The notes under the pieces are model-generated. The model was not told where the DNA came from and did not search any database. It saw only the letters and a program-made list of their open reading frames with translations. Shown here one piece after another: positions 8,173 through 17,179 of a stretch of DNA of 64,000 nt. The position numbers and the translations under genes were made by a program. The DNA is from Acidobacteriota bacterium (GTDB lineage Bacteria > Acidobacteriota > Thermoanaerobaculia > Gp7-AA8): positions 282,574 to 346,573 of the forward strand of contig JAFATB010000019.1 of assembly GCA_019244185.1 (NCBI GenBank), written 5' to 3'. Every line of letters starts with the position of its first letter. The stretch's first letter is position 1.

Positions 8173-9058
8173 AGCGCGTCAGCAGCGCGGTCAGCCCGAT
8201 CGACATCACCGCCGCCGCGATGACCAGCCACAGCTCGAACTTCTGCTCGTGTCGCATCACCTCGAGCAGCGCGCGCACATCGCTCGAGTAGACCTTCACG
8301 GTGAACGTCAGCAGAAACGCGAGCGCAAACGTGAACGGAATGAAGCTCGCGCGTTCCTCGTCGCGCGGCACCGGTTGCGTCCAGAACAGCCGCGCGACGA
8401 TGTACAGCGCCACGCACGACGCCGCGGCGATCGTGGCGAACGCCCGCGGCACGTCGAGCCGGTGCATGACGCCGAGGAGATCGACCAGCGCGAGCACGAG
8501 ACTCACGCACGCCGCGAGCGCCGCGAGCACGCGCCGCCGCGTCTCCTGCTCCACGACAGAGAGCGTCGCATAGACGAGCAGCACGACGGCGGCGCCGAAC
8601 GCCGCGATCACGATCGACGCCGGATGCCCGATGAACGCGAGGACCTCGCGCGGCGTGACGGCGCGCAACGCGACCGTCAGCGACGCCGCGATCATCAGCC
8701 AGGCACCGTACGCGCGGCGCCGCTCCGACCACACGCCTTCCCAGAAGAACGCGCCCGAACACTGCACGACGAGCAGCAGAAACATCCCCGTTTCGAGCAG
8801 GCCGAGGAAACGGTGCCGCGTCGGCACGAGCAGCAGCTCGCAAACCGCGGCCGCGGGCAACAGATGCGAGAGCATTCTGCCGACCAGCGGCCCACCACCC
8901 ACGAGCGTCACGCCGGCGTAGTCGATCGCGATCAGGACCATCAGCAGCGCATACAGGCAGGCGTGCACGATGGTCGCGATCACGGAGAGCCTGCTCAGCT
9001 CGAGCAGCGCGATCACCGCGAGTGCAAAGAGGAGGTCGCGCAGCGTCGTGATCGTCAT
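8048..9058 (-). CDS. Polytopic membrane protein, unknown function
   Basis: 336 residues starting at an ATG that overlaps the stop of the upstream gene (ATGA at 9055-9058), so the two are co-translated. Roughly eight hydrophobic segments are evident, for example 'LLFALAVIALLELS', 'VIAAFGAAVVLLVYATL' and 'FALAFLLTFTVKVY'. The last ~45 residues are a hydrophilic Arg/Ser/Ala-rich tail read antisense to the yvcK 3' end. That tail may be real or a consequence of a stop codon lost in a high-GC overlap. No motif identifies a function. Confidence 0.68.
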   Translation of the reverse strand: MTITTLRDLLFALAVIALLELSRLSVIATIVHACLYALLMVLIAIDYAGVTLVGGGPLVGRMLSHLLPAAAVCELLLVPTRHRFLGLLETGMFLLLVVQCSGAFFWEGVWSERRRAYGAWLMIAASLTVALRAVTPREVLAFIGHPASIVIAAFGAAVVLLVYATLSVVEQETRRRVLAALAACVSLVLALVDLLGVMHRLDVPRAFATIAAASCVALYIVARLFWTQPVPRDEERASFIPFTFALAFLLTFTVKVYSSDVRALLEVMRHEQKFELWLVIAAAVMSIGLTALLTRFRRSEDSRAASAPRNGRRSRTAGRSSAPAPRARDARSFLPR

Positions 9059-9642
9059 TGCCCGTTCTTCCCGAGGAGTTGCCCGACGATCCGTGCGCTG
9101 AGGATCTGCTCCTCCGTTTTCGGCGGCACGGACTGTCCCACGAGATAACGCGCGGCGACGCGGCGGAGCTCCTGATCCTCACGATCGTTCGCGGCCACGG
9201 CCGTGGCCAGGTCGACCAGCTCGCGCCCCTTCACGCGGTCGAACGCGTCGTAGACGTACGCGGGATAGTGGCCGGTGCGGTCGCGGCGCCGGTGCGCGAC
9301 GAAGTCGACGAAGTCGTCCGTGTGCATGGCGAAGATGTCCGCCTGCACGTTGCGGCCGCGGTAGTCCGCCGCATGCGCGACGTACGTCTGCCAGAACGCC
9401 TTGTCGAACGCGACGCGCATGTCGCTGGTGAGCTTGCGGTCGTCGATGTGATCTTCCGCGTAGCGGCGCACCTCGGCGTTGCGCGAATGCACGTACACGC
9501 TCGCGAGCGCGTCATGTCCGGCGACGTCCTTCGGCACGAGGCTCCGCCAGCCGAGGCCGAGCGAGAGGAGCATCGACGCCATCAGCAGAAACAGCGTGAA
9601 GGCGACGCGGAGCAGGGCCAGAAGACGGCGCAGGCGATCCAT
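9055..9642 (-). CDS. Small single-span membrane or exported protein, unknown function
   Basis: 195 residues. I chose ATG 9642 because a hydrophobic anchor, 'LLRVAFTLFLLMASMLLSLGLGW', begins about ten residues later and a -10-like TATACT is nine bases upstream. Earlier in-frame codons would run into glmU. The rest is hydrophilic and helical, with clusters such as 'DNVQADIFAMHTDD'-like acidic/aromatic stretches. It is coupled by a four-base overlap to the polytopic membrane protein that follows, suggesting a two-protein membrane unit. No function can be assigned. Confidence 0.62.
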   Translation of the reverse strand: MDRLRRLLALLRVAFTLFLLMASMLLSLGLGWRSLVPKDVAGHDALASVYVHSRNAEVRRYAEDHIDDRKLTSDMRVAFDKAFWQTYVAHAADYRGRNVQADIFAMHTDDFVDFVAHRRRDRTGHYPAYVYDAFDRVKGRELVDLATAVAANDREDQELRRVAARYLVGQSVPPKTEEQILSARIVGQLLGKNGQ

Positions 9643-9651
9643 TTTTAAGGA

Positions 9652-9657
9652 AGTATA
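9652..9657 (-). promoter_or_regulatory. -10-like hexamer TATACT (minus strand)
   Basis: On the minus strand TATACT lies nine bases before the ATG at 9642. It is part of the palindrome AGTATACT, so the same spot could also be read on the plus strand toward glmU. Confidence 0.4.
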
Positions 9658-9682
9658 CCTGAGACGTTGCGCGTGTCCGGCA

Positions 9683-9688
9683 TATGCT
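9683..9688 (+). promoter_or_regulatory. -10-like hexamer TATGCT before glmU
   Basis: TATGCT lies nine bases before the glmU ATG at 9698, with no Shine-Dalgarno sequence. It fits the window-wide TANNNT pattern. Confidence 0.38.
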
Positions 9689-9697
9689 TCCCGCCGC

Positions 9698-11086
9698 ATG
9701 AACGAGAACCTCGAAGTGATCATCCTCGCCGCGGGCCTCGGCACGCGCATGAAGTCGAAGACGATCAAGATCCTTCACCGCGCCGCCGGCCGCCCGATCG
9801 TCGACTACGTCCTCGATCTCGCCGCCGAGCTGACGCAGCGGCGGCCGGTCATGGTCGTCGGCCATCAGCGCGACGCCGTGCAGCAGTCGGTCGGCGACCG
9901 CGCGCGCTACGCCGTCCAGGAAGAGCAGCTCGGCACCGGACACGCGGTGCTGCAGGCCGCCGCGCTCGTCGAAGCGGACGGCATCGACGGCAAGCGCATC
10001 CTCGTGCTCTCGGGCGACGTGCCGCTCACGCGCGCGGAGACGCTGCGCCGATTACTCGATGAACATGCGCGCGCCGGCAACGCGCTCACGCTGCTGACGA
10101 TGAAGCCGGACGATCCGGCGATGTACGGCCGCATCGTGCGCGACGACGCCGGCGCCGTGCAGCGCATCGTCGAGGCGAAGGACGCGTCCGATGACGAGAA
10201 GCGCATCGGCGAGGTGAACGCCGGCATCTACGTCTTCGACGGTGAGCATCTCTTCGACAACCTGCGCAATCTGAAAACCGACAACGCGCAGAAGGAGTAC
10301 TACCTCACCGATCTGCTGCAGGTGCTGCGCGAGCGCGGACATCGCGTGGGCGCCGTCGTCGCCGAGCCGATCGAAGCCCTCGGCGTGAACTCGCGCTCCG
10401 AGCTCGCGCAGGTCGAGTCCGAGATCCAGCGCCGCGTCATCGCGAAGCTCATGTCCGACGGCGTCACGTTCCGCAATCCCGCAACCGTCGTCATCGACTC
10501 GACCGTGCGCATCGGCGCCGACACCGTCGTCTATCCGTTCGTCACGCTCGAAGGAACGACGACGATCGGCGAAGGCTGCGTCATCGATCCCGGCGTGCAT
10601 CTCATGAACGTGCGCGTCGGCGACAACGTGCATCTCAAGACCGGCACCGTCGCCGACGACGCGGTGATCGAGGACGACGCGAACGTCGGTCCGTACGCGC
10701 ATCTCCGCCCCGGCTCGCACCTCGGCAAACACGTGAAGGTCGGGAACTTCGTCGAGACGAAGAAGGCGGTGTTCGGCGACGGCGCGAAGGCGTCGCATCT
10801 GTCGTACATCGGCGACGCGGAGGTCGGCGCGGACGTGAACATCGGCGCGGGCACGATCACCTGCAACTACGACGGCGTGCACAAGCACAAGACGATCATC
10901 GAAGACGGCGCGTTCATCGGCTCGGACACGCAGCTCGTCGCGCCGGTGCGAGTCGGCCGCGGCGCGTACGTCGGCGCGGGCTCGACGATCACGAAGGACG
11001 TGCCGGCCGAATCGCTCGCGCTGAGCCGCACGCCGCAGCGCATCGTCGACGGCTGGGCGCGCCGCAAGCAGAAGAAGAGCGAGTGA
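9698..11086 (+). CDS. glmU: Bifunctional GlmU: GlcNAc-1-phosphate uridyltransferase / glucosamine-1-phosphate acetyltransferase
   Basis: 462 residues, the usual GlmU length. The N-terminal nucleotidyltransferase shows 'ILAAGLGTRMKS' with the catalytic Arg, then 'QLGTGHAVL' and 'LSGDVPLT'. The C-terminal half is a left-handed beta-helix of hexapeptide repeats with 'GAGTITCNYDG' and a 'KHKTIIEDGAFIGSDTQLV' acetyltransferase core. Cytoplasmic GlmU acetylates GlcN-1-P and uridylates it to UDP-GlcNAc for peptidoglycan and LPS. ATG 9698 is the only start that fits the conserved N-terminus. The gene is apparently monocistronic and ends six bases before the convergent lipoprotein gene. Confidence 0.96.
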   Translation: MNENLEVIILAAGLGTRMKSKTIKILHRAAGRPIVDYVLDLAAELTQRRPVMVVGHQRDAVQQSVGDRARYAVQEEQLGTGHAVLQAAALVEADGIDGKRILVLSGDVPLTRAETLRRLLDEHARAGNALTLLTMKPDDPAMYGRIVRDDAGAVQRIVEAKDASDDEKRIGEVNAGIYVFDGEHLFDNLRNLKTDNAQKEYYLTDLLQVLRERGHRVGAVVAEPIEALGVNSRSELAQVESEIQRRVIAKLMSDGVTFRNPATVVIDSTVRIGADTVVYPFVTLEGTTTIGEGCVIDPGVHLMNVRVGDNVHLKTGTVADDAVIEDDANVGPYAHLRPGSHLGKHVKVGNFVETKKAVFGDGAKASHLSYIGDAEVGADVNIGAGTITCNYDGVHKHKTIIEDGAFIGSDTQLVAPVRVGRGAYVGAGSTITKDVPAESLALSRTPQRIVDGWARRKQKKSE

Positions 11087-11092
11087 CGCGCG

Positions 11093-12406
11093 TCAGCGCC
11101 GCTGCAGGTCGACGCGCATGCGGCCGAAGTCGATCACGACGTTGAAGTTCTGGAGGAAGTTCTCGCCGAGAATTCCGACGTCTTCTTCCTTCACGTCGTT
11201 CTCGTACATCGGCAGCGTCTTGAACGTCCCCGCCCAGCGGTCGATGCCGACTTCCACGTTCTCGACTTTGCCGCCGTGCTTCATCGCGCCGCCCAGTCCC
11301 TGCAGAGTCGCGCTGTGGGCGCCGGAGCCGAACATCTGGATCGGCAGGGTCGCGAGCCGCGCCTGATTGAGGAACGTGATCTCCGAGCCGGTGTCGAGCA
11401 CGAAGAGGAACCAGCCCTTGCGATTCACCGCGCCGCGCACGTGCGGCCGGAAGTTTTCGATGAAGAGGTTCTGATCGCGGTCGGCAACGTGATCTTTCGC
11501 CGTGAGGCGCGTGAAGCGCGCGTGTTTGCGGTCGAACCGCAGCTCGAGCCGGAACTCCTTGAGCAGGTTCGAGCCGAGGAGGAAGTCGATGTTGAGCTGC
11601 GTTCCTTCTTTCTTGTTGACGAGGAACTTCATCTTGTCGTCCGGCATGATCGCGACCGGAACGTTCTCGATCACGATGGCGCCGAGCTCGAGTCGTTGCA
11701 GCAGCGCGAACTGCACCTGAATCGGCTCGCCGAGCAGGCCGAAGAACGTTCCCTCGCTCGGCGAGATCGCCTGCAGTCCGAGCTCGTTCGCGACGCGCCG
11801 CGAGACGATCGACAGCACGGCGCCGGAGTCGATCACCGCTTCGATCTGATGCGTGCCGTTCGCGCGCACGTTGATGCGCGGCACGACCGGATGCTCGAAC
11901 TTGAACGGGATGTCGTCGCTCGGCGCGCCGCTGAAGCGGTACGCCTGCACGTTGGACATGGCGCGCAGAAAGTCGGTGTGCCACTGGCGCACGTTGACGC
12001 CGTGGTCGACGGCGATCTCCGCCCACTCGAGGCTGGCGTCGTAGTTGTTCTGCAGGTACTCGAGCTGCGCGAGGTCCCACGCCACCTGCGCGTGCGTCGC
12101 TCGGAACGGCTTGAGATCGAGCGCGTCGCGCAGGATCTTGCGGGCGTCGTCGTAGCGTCCCGCCGCGAGATACGCCTCGCCGAGCGACGCGAGGTCGACC
12201 GGATTCGGATGCTCGCGCTTCGTGATCGTGTCCGTGAGATCGATCGCGCGCAGGTAGTCGGCCTTGCGCAGCATCGACTGGATGTCGGAGCCGCGCTCGA
12301 TGTTCGACGGCAACAGATTCAGCGGACCGACGGTGACGTCGTTGTAGAGCGAGCAGCCCGCGAGGGCGAGCAGTAGCAGCGGCGCGAGGATGGATTTCCG
12401 GCGCAT
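11093..12406 (-). CDS. Lipoprotein with TPR region and two retropepsin-like aspartic protease halves
   Basis: 437 residues. The lipobox 'LALAGC' puts the lipidated Cys at residue 18. A helical repeat region (about 35-150, 'EAYLAAGRYDDARKILRDA') looks like TPRs. Two aspartic motifs follow in one chain: 'AVIDSGAVLSIV' (Asp193) and 'FVLDTGSEITFL' (Asp338), each at the start of a ~110-residue beta domain with later 'LLGSNLL' and 'ILGENFL' motifs. Bacterial clan AA proteases usually have one such half and dimerise, so tandem halves could form a pepsin-like pair within one molecule. It should sit on a membrane facing the periplasm. The substrate is unknown. Confidence 0.85.
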   Translation of the reverse strand: MRRKSILAPLLLLALAGCSLYNDVTVGPLNLLPSNIERGSDIQSMLRKADYLRAIDLTDTITKREHPNPVDLASLGEAYLAAGRYDDARKILRDALDLKPFRATHAQVAWDLAQLEYLQNNYDASLEWAEIAVDHGVNVRQWHTDFLRAMSNVQAYRFSGAPSDDIPFKFEHPVVPRINVRANGTHQIEAVIDSGAVLSIVSRRVANELGLQAISPSEGTFFGLLGEPIQVQFALLQRLELGAIVIENVPVAIMPDDKMKFLVNKKEGTQLNIDFLLGSNLLKEFRLELRFDRKHARFTRLTAKDHVADRDQNLFIENFRPHVRGAVNRKGWFLFVLDTGSEITFLNQARLATLPIQMFGSGAHSATLQGLGGAMKHGGKVENVEVGIDRWAGTFKTLPMYENDVKEEDVGILGENFLQNFNVVIDFGRMRVDLQRR

Positions 12407-12414
12407 TCGCCCCG

Positions 12415-12420
12415 ATTGTA
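12415..12420 (-). promoter_or_regulatory. -10-like hexamer TACAAT (minus strand)
   Basis: TACAAT on the minus strand, eight bases before the ATG at 12406 of the lipoprotein gene, with no Shine-Dalgarno sequence between. It is one of the best matches to the TATAAT consensus in the window. Confidence 0.45.
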
Positions 12421-12453
12421 CGGGGATCGCGGAGCTCGGTTGTGACGGACCGC

Positions 12454-15400
12454 TTACGCTCTGACGAGAATTCCGAGCTCGCGGATCTGATACGCGAGCG
12501 CCTGCCGCGACATCTTGAGGAGCGACGCGGCGCGGTTCTGATTGCCGCGCGCCTCGAGGAGCGAGCGCTCGATGAGATCGCGCTTGAAGCGCGCCACCGC
12601 GTCCTGATACGAGCCGGCGGCGACGCGCGCGGGGGCGACGTTGCGCAGCCGCTCGGGCAGATGCTCGACGTCGATCTGCTTCGCGTCGCCGGCCATCGCG
12701 TGCGCGGCGCGGATCGCGTTCTGCAGCTCGCGCACGTTGCCCGGCCACGCGTACGCGGTGAAGATCGCCTCGACGTCGGGCGCGAGCAACGCCGGTCCGC
12801 CGCGGTGCTTCTCGCGCTCGGATGCGAGGAAATGCGCCGCGAGCAGCAGCACGTCCGTGCCGCGCTCGCGCAGTGGCGGAAGCGCGAGCTCGACGCCGCG
12901 GATGCGGTAGTAGAGATCGTCGCGGAAGCGTCCTTCTTCGACCGCCGCTTCGAGTTTGCGATTCGTCGCGCTGACGATGCGCACGTCGGCGGAGCGGTTC
13001 ACGGTGTCGCCGACGCGGCGAAACTCGCCTTCCTGCAGAAAGCGCAGCAGCTTCGCCTGCGCCGCCAGCGGCAGCTCGCCGATCTCGTCGAGGAAGAGCG
13101 TGCCGCCATCGGTCGTCTCGATGAGCCCCGCGCGATCGCGATCGGCGCCGGTGAATGCGCCGCGCACGTGGCCGAAGAGCTCACTCTCGATGAGGTTCTC
13201 GGGAAGCGCGGCGCAGTTGACCGCTGTGAACGTCTTCGTGCGGCGCGTCGAGTTGCGGTGGATCGCGCGCGCGGCGAGCTCCTTCCCGGTGCCGGACTCG
13301 CCGAGGATGCAGACCGGGACGTCGCGGCGCGCGACGCGCGCGATGAGCGCGTAAATGTCGCGCATCAGCGGCGACTGCCCGACGATGCCGTCGACCATGT
13401 CCGCACGCGCGGGCTTCGCCGCTGCTTCCTCCTGTTCGAGCACCCGGCGCAGGCGCTGGTTGTCGGCACGCGTGCGAAAGAGCGCGGCCACGGCGTCGCG
13501 GCCGTCGGTGCTCCAGCGCGCGCAGCCGTCGAGGAAGAGCAGCTCGCGCTCGCTACAGGCGATCCAGTCGTTCGCCCCCGACGCGAGGATCGCGTCGAAC
13601 GTCGCGGCATCGAACGTCTGCGAGCCGATGGCGTTCCACTGCCCGAGGCGGTTGCGCGTGGCGAAACACCATGCGAGATCGAAGTCGTGCGGCGCGAACG
13701 GGAACTCGCGCGTGGCCGCGAGGCGCAGAATGCGCAGCTCGGACTCGACCGGCGCGGGCGCGGCGTCGAAGACGAGCGCGTATTCGGCGGCGAGCGCGCG
13801 TGCGGCCGCGTCGTCGCGCGTGGCGACGGCGAGGCGGAAACGCTGCAAGGCGCCGGGAACGCCGTCGCTCGTCGACGTCGCGTCATGGCGCTGGATCCGT
13901 TCGTGGCGGCGCGTGAGCTCCGCGTTGCCGGACCGGCCGTTGGACCGTAACGTCGAGCGCGCGCCTTCCATCCAATCGAGCTCGTCGAGGATCAGTGCGG
14001 CGGCTTCGCGAATCTGGTCGTGCGCGTCGCGCGCGGCGTACACCGCTTCGGCGGCGCGGCGCGCGTCGGCGAAGCGGCCGCGCGAGAAGTCGAGATGCGC
14101 GGTGAGCAGGTCGATCTCGCCGAGCCGGATCGCGTCGTTCGTGCCGGCGTAGTAGCGGCGGAGGCGCGCGATGCGCTGCGACGCGTGCGCCCACTGCCCT
14201 TCGTCCGCCGCGAGATACGCGAGCGTGAAGAGGATGCCGCCGGCAGCGCGGTCGCCCTGCGTCTCCTCGACTTCCTGCAGCGCCTCGACGGCGATCGCGC
14301 GCGCGAGGTCCCACGAGCCGGCGGAGAACGCCGCGAAGACGCGGTCGAGCGACGCGTCGACGCGCTCGGTCATCGTGCGCGCACGAGCGTGCGACTCCCG
14401 CGCGCTCCGCGCCGCGCGGTCGTAGTCGCCGCGTTCGAGCGCGCGATACGTGTCGAGACGCGCGGCGAGGTAATACGTCTCCGGAAGCACGACGTCGACG
14501 CCGTGCAGCGCGCGTTCGTAGTCAAGCCGCGTGCGTTCTTCGTCGTTCGCGGGCTGCAACGCGTCGAGCAGGCGTTGCGCGTCGGATTCGCGATTCGTGA
14601 GGCGCAGCAGCTCGGCGCGGAGGAGCTCCGCGTCGAATGAGCGAGCCTCGATTCGTTCGAGACGCGCCAGCGCCGTCGCGTAGTCGCCGGTGTGACGCTC
14701 CGCGCGCGCGAGGACAAAGTCGGCCTCGCCCGGCGCGACGTCTCGCGCGTCGCGATAACGCCCGCAGTCGACGAGCGCGTGCGCGTAACGCGTCGCGAGC
14801 TCCGGCGTGAGGATCGCGCGCGGCACGCGCCGCAGCGCCTGCACGGTCTCGTTCGCGTCGCTCCACGCGGTCCGCTCCAGCGCCTCGGTTGCCCGCGCCG
14901 GCTCGCCCGCGTCGAGCCAGAGCAGCGCCGCGCGGACGCCGTCCGCGTGCGACGCCGCGACGCGGCAGATCGCGGGGCGCGACGCGGTCGCAATGCGGCG
15001 CGCGGCTTCCTCGCGCGCGGCGTCGCTCACAAAGACGAACGTCTCGCCGTCGAGCGACGTCACGCCGTCGACGACCAGCTCTTCGAGCGCGCCGCGGAAG
15101 AGAAAGTCGCCGAGAAAATCCGACGCGAGCTTGCGCGGAATGCGCGTGCCGAGGAGCGCGAGCGCGCCGATGAAGGACCGCGCGGGCTCGGCGAGCGCGG
15201 GCAGCGACGTCGCCGGCGGCGGCACGTCGCCGTGCGCGAGATAGGCGGCGAACGCGCCCGAGTCGACGAAGGCTTCGAGCGCGCCAGGATCGAGCGAGGC
15301 GCGCAACTGCGCGGCGCTCGCGAGCCGCGGCGCGACGATGAACGGTTGCGCATCCGGCAGACGGTTCTCGTCCGACGGCAAGAGCCAGGTGCCGTGACGC

Positions 15401-16230
15401 GCGTGCGCGAGCAGCTCCACGACTTCCGCCGACGCCGCGTCGAACGCCTCGCGCTCCGCGACGACGAAGAGATGCCGCGCGTGCGCCGTCTTGGCGAGCA
15501 CGCGCTCCGCCGCCGCCGCGGGATCGAGCGTGCGATCGCTCACGAGCGCGCCGAACGCGGAGTAGCGTTCAAGCGGCGACGCGCCGCGCAATACGACGAC
15601 GCGCAGCGAGCCGTCGAGCTCCGCGAAACGCTCAACCGCCGCGATGCACGCGTCATCGCTGTAGCCGAAGCGGCCTCCGTCCGACGCGAGCATGCGCAGT
15701 CCTTCCGGACCGGGCGCCGCGATGGCACCGCACGCCGCGCGGCGCGCCCAGCGCAAGTCCGCCGCGACGTCGCCCGTGAGCCGCGCGAACGCTTCCGTGT
15801 AGATCGCGTCCGCGCGCGCCCACGACTGCTGCAGGATGTCGAGCTCCGCGCCGACGAGCTCCGCGAACTGCTGCGCGAGCGTGAGCGCGGGCGGCGCGGA
15901 CGAGACGTCGCACGCGCGCGCCGCGACGCGCACGAGGCGCACGTCCGAGCCGCGCTTCTGCACCACCGCCCACTCCGCCGGATCGAGCTCGCCGTCCGCG
16001 ATGCCCGCGAACTGCAGCAGCGCCGCGTGCGCCGCGAACTGCGCGAGCAGCGACAGGCGGTCGCGCGGACCCGTTTCGCGCAGCTCCGCGAGCGGCGTCG
16101 CGGCGAGCGACTCGCCGAACGGCAGCGACGCGTGGCGCAGCGTCGCCAGCAGCGCGCGATCCCAGCGGAACGCGTCCGCGCAGATCCGCACCGCGTCGCG
16201 CCCGCGACGGGTAGGAACCCTCATGCTCAT
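12454..16230 (-). CDS. Giant sigma-54-dependent activator with degenerate kinase/ATPase/TPR N-terminus
   Basis: About 1258 residues (ATG 16230; ATGs at 16224 and 16272 are alternatives). The C-terminal quarter is an intact sigma-54 activator: Walker A 'GESGTGKE' near residue 975, 'GAFTGA', Walker B '[13 protein letters not shown]', arginine-finger region '[14 protein letters not shown]', and a Fis-type helix-turn-helix ending '[12 protein letters not shown]'. The remaining ~950 residues contain '[15 protein letters not shown]', resembling a decayed kinase catalytic loop, a P-loop-like site '[13 protein letters not shown]' lacking Gly-Lys-Ser, and then long helical repeats. This order recalls PknK/MalT-like sensors fused to an NtrC-type output. 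No receiver domain is present, so signals are probably sensed by the repeats. Confidence 0.85.
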   Translation of the reverse strand: MSMRVPTRRGRDAVRICADAFRWDRALLATLRHASLPFGESLAATPLAELRETGPRDRLSLLAQFAAHAALLQFAGIADGELDPAEWAVVQKRGSDVRLVRVAARACDVSSAPPALTLAQQFAELVGAELDILQQSWARADAIYTEAFARLTGDVAADLRWARRAACGAIAAPGPEGLRMLASDGGRFGYSDDACIAAVERFAELDGSLRVVVLRGASPLERYSAFGALVSDRTLDPAAAAERVLAKTAHARHLFVVAEREAFDAASAEVVELLAHARHGTWLLPSDENRLPDAQPFIVAPRLASAAQLRASLDPGALEAFVDSGAFAAYLAHGDVPPPATSLPALAEPARSFIGALALLGTRIPRKLASDFLGDFLFRGALEELVVDGVTSLDGETFVFVSDAAREEAARRIATASRPAICRVAASHADGVRAALLWLDAGEPARATEALERTAWSDANETVQALRRVPRAILTPELATRYAHALVDCGRYRDARDVAPGEADFVLARAERHTGDYATALARLERIEARSFDAELLRAELLRLTNRESDAQRLLDALQPANDEERTRLDYERALHGVDVVLPETYYLAARLDTYRALERGDYDRAARSARESHARARTMTERVDASLDRVFAAFSAGSWDLARAIAVEALQEVEETQGDRAAGGILFTLAYLAADEGQWAHASQRIARLRRYYAGTNDAIRLGEIDLLTAHLDFSRGRFADARRAAEAVYAARDAHDQIREAAALILDELDWMEGARSTLRSNGRSGNAELTRRHERIQRHDATSTSDGVPGALQRFRLAVATRDDAAARALAAEYALVFDAAPAPVESELRILRLAATREFPFAPHDFDLAWCFATRNRLGQWNAIGSQTFDAATFDAILASGANDWIACSERELLFLDGCARWSTDGRDAVAALFRTRADNQRLRRVLEQEEAAAKPARADMVDGIVGQSPLMRDIYALIARVARRDVPVCILGESGTGKELAARAIHRNSTRRTKTFTAVNCAALPENLIESELFGHVRGAFTGADRDRAGLIETTDGGTLFLDEIGELPLAAQAKLLRFLQEGEFRRVGDTVNRSADVRIVSATNRKLEAAVEEGRFRDDLYYRIRGVELALPPLRERGTDVLLLAAHFLASEREKHRGGPALLAPDVEAIFTAYAWPGNVRELQNAIRAAHAMAGDAKQIDVEHLPERLRNVAPARVAAGSYQDAVARFKRDLIERSLLEARGNQNRAASLLKMSRQALAYQIRELGILVRA

Positions 16231-16244
16231 TGGATGTGCGCAGG

Positions 16245-16250
16245 ATAGTA
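16245..16250 (-). promoter_or_regulatory. -10-like hexamer TACTAT (minus strand)
   Basis: TACTAT on the minus strand, 14 bases before ATG 16230 of the giant activator. TTGCAT lies 16 bases further upstream as a weak -35. If used, transcription would begin too late for the ATG at 16272, which supports the downstream start. Confidence 0.35.
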
Positions 16251-16288
16251 ACTTAAACGCGTCTTTATGCAAATCGCGCTACAAAGCT

Positions 16289-16320
16289 GAATGAAGAATG
16301 CAGAACGCAGAATGAAGAAT
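16289..16320 (+). repeat. Short direct repeat, GAATGAAGAAT twice
   Basis: The 11-base word GAATGAAGAAT occurs at 16289-16299 and again at 16310-16320, separated by GCAGAACGCA. This purine-rich, A-rich patch in the 82-base gap before the IMPase gene contrasts with the GC-rich surroundings. Similar GAATGAAGAATGCAGAA-type intergenic strings recur in other high-GC environmental genomes, from memory. No function is known to me. Confidence 0.6.
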
Positions 16321-16339
16321 TGAGAAAGCCGCCTTCCCC

Positions 16340-16345
16340 TAAAAT
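16340..16345 (+). promoter_or_regulatory. -10-like hexamer TAAAAT before the IMPase operon
   Basis: TAAAAT ends nine bases before the ATG at 16355, with no Shine-Dalgarno sequence. It probably drives the three-gene operon up to 18380. Confidence 0.42.
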
Positions 16346-16354
16346 GCCGCGCCA

Positions 16355-17179
16355 ATGACCGACGTCGACATCGCCATCGCCGCCGCACGCGCCGGCGCGC
16401 GCGTCCTGCTTCACTATTGGGAACGCCTCAACAAGGACGACGCCGATCTCAAGGCGCGCAACGACTGGGTCTCCGACGCCGACCGTGAAAGCGAGCAGGC
16501 GATCGTCGCCGCCATCCGCGAGCATTGCGCCGACGACGCGTTCCTCGGCGAAGAGAGCGGCCGCAGCGCCGGCTCGTCCACGCGCACGTGGGTCATCGAT
16601 CCGCTCGACGGCACGTCGAACTACCTGCAGCACTTTCCGGTGTGGTCCGTCTCCATCGCGCTGCGCCGCGAAGTCGAGACCATCGCCGGCGTGATCTACG
16701 AGCCGCTGCGCGATCTCTTCTTCACCGCCGAGCGAGGCGCGGGCGCGTTCCGCAACGGCGAGCGGATGCGCGTCTCGTCGCACGACCGCGTCGAAGCATC
16801 GTTCCTCGCGACCGGCTTCCCGTTCCGCGCGCAGGAGTACGTCGAAAGCTACGTCGCGATCTTCACCGACATCATCCGCGTCTCGAAGGGCGTGCGTCGC
16901 GCCGGCTCCGCCGCGCTCGATCTCGCGTACACCGCGGCGGGCGTCTTCGACGGCTTCTTCGAAATGCATCTCGCGCCGTGGGACGTCGCCGCGGGCGCGC
17001 TGCTCGTCACGGAAGCCGGCGGCGTGGTCACCGATTTCTCCGGCGGCCAGCGCTGGCTCGAGCGCGGCAACATCGTCGGCGCCACGCCCGGCGTGCATGC
17101 GGAGCTGCTGCGCGTGATCGCGCGGCACACCAACGAAGACGCGCTTGATCACCGCAAAGGGTCGCGGTCGAATCTGTGA
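16355..17179 (+). CDS. Inositol monophosphatase family protein (SuhB/HisN-like)
   Basis: 274 residues. Metal-binding motifs of the family are intact: 'FLGEESG' (Glu66-Glu67), 'WVIDPLDGTSNY' (Asp82, Asp85) and 'PWDVAAGALLVTEAGG' near residue 210. These Li-sensitive, Mg-dependent cytoplasmic phosphatases hydrolyse inositol-1-phosphate or, in related branches, histidinol phosphate, fructose bisphosphate or 3'-phosphoadenosine 5'-phosphate. Sequence alone does not decide which. It is the first gene of a tightly overlapping operon with a DNA glycosylase and a YigZ protein, in which the stop overlaps the next GTG by four bases. Confidence 0.9.
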   Translation: MTDVDIAIAAARAGARVLLHYWERLNKDDADLKARNDWVSDADRESEQAIVAAIREHCADDAFLGEESGRSAGSSTRTWVIDPLDGTSNYLQHFPVWSVSIALRREVETIAGVIYEPLRDLFFTAERGAGAFRNGERMRVSSHDRVEASFLATGFPFRAQEYVESYVAIFTDIIRVSKGVRRAGSAALDLAYTAAGVFDGFFEMHLAPWDVAAGALLVTEAGGVVTDFSGGQRWLERGNIVGATPGVHAELLRVIARHTNEDALDHRKGSRSNL

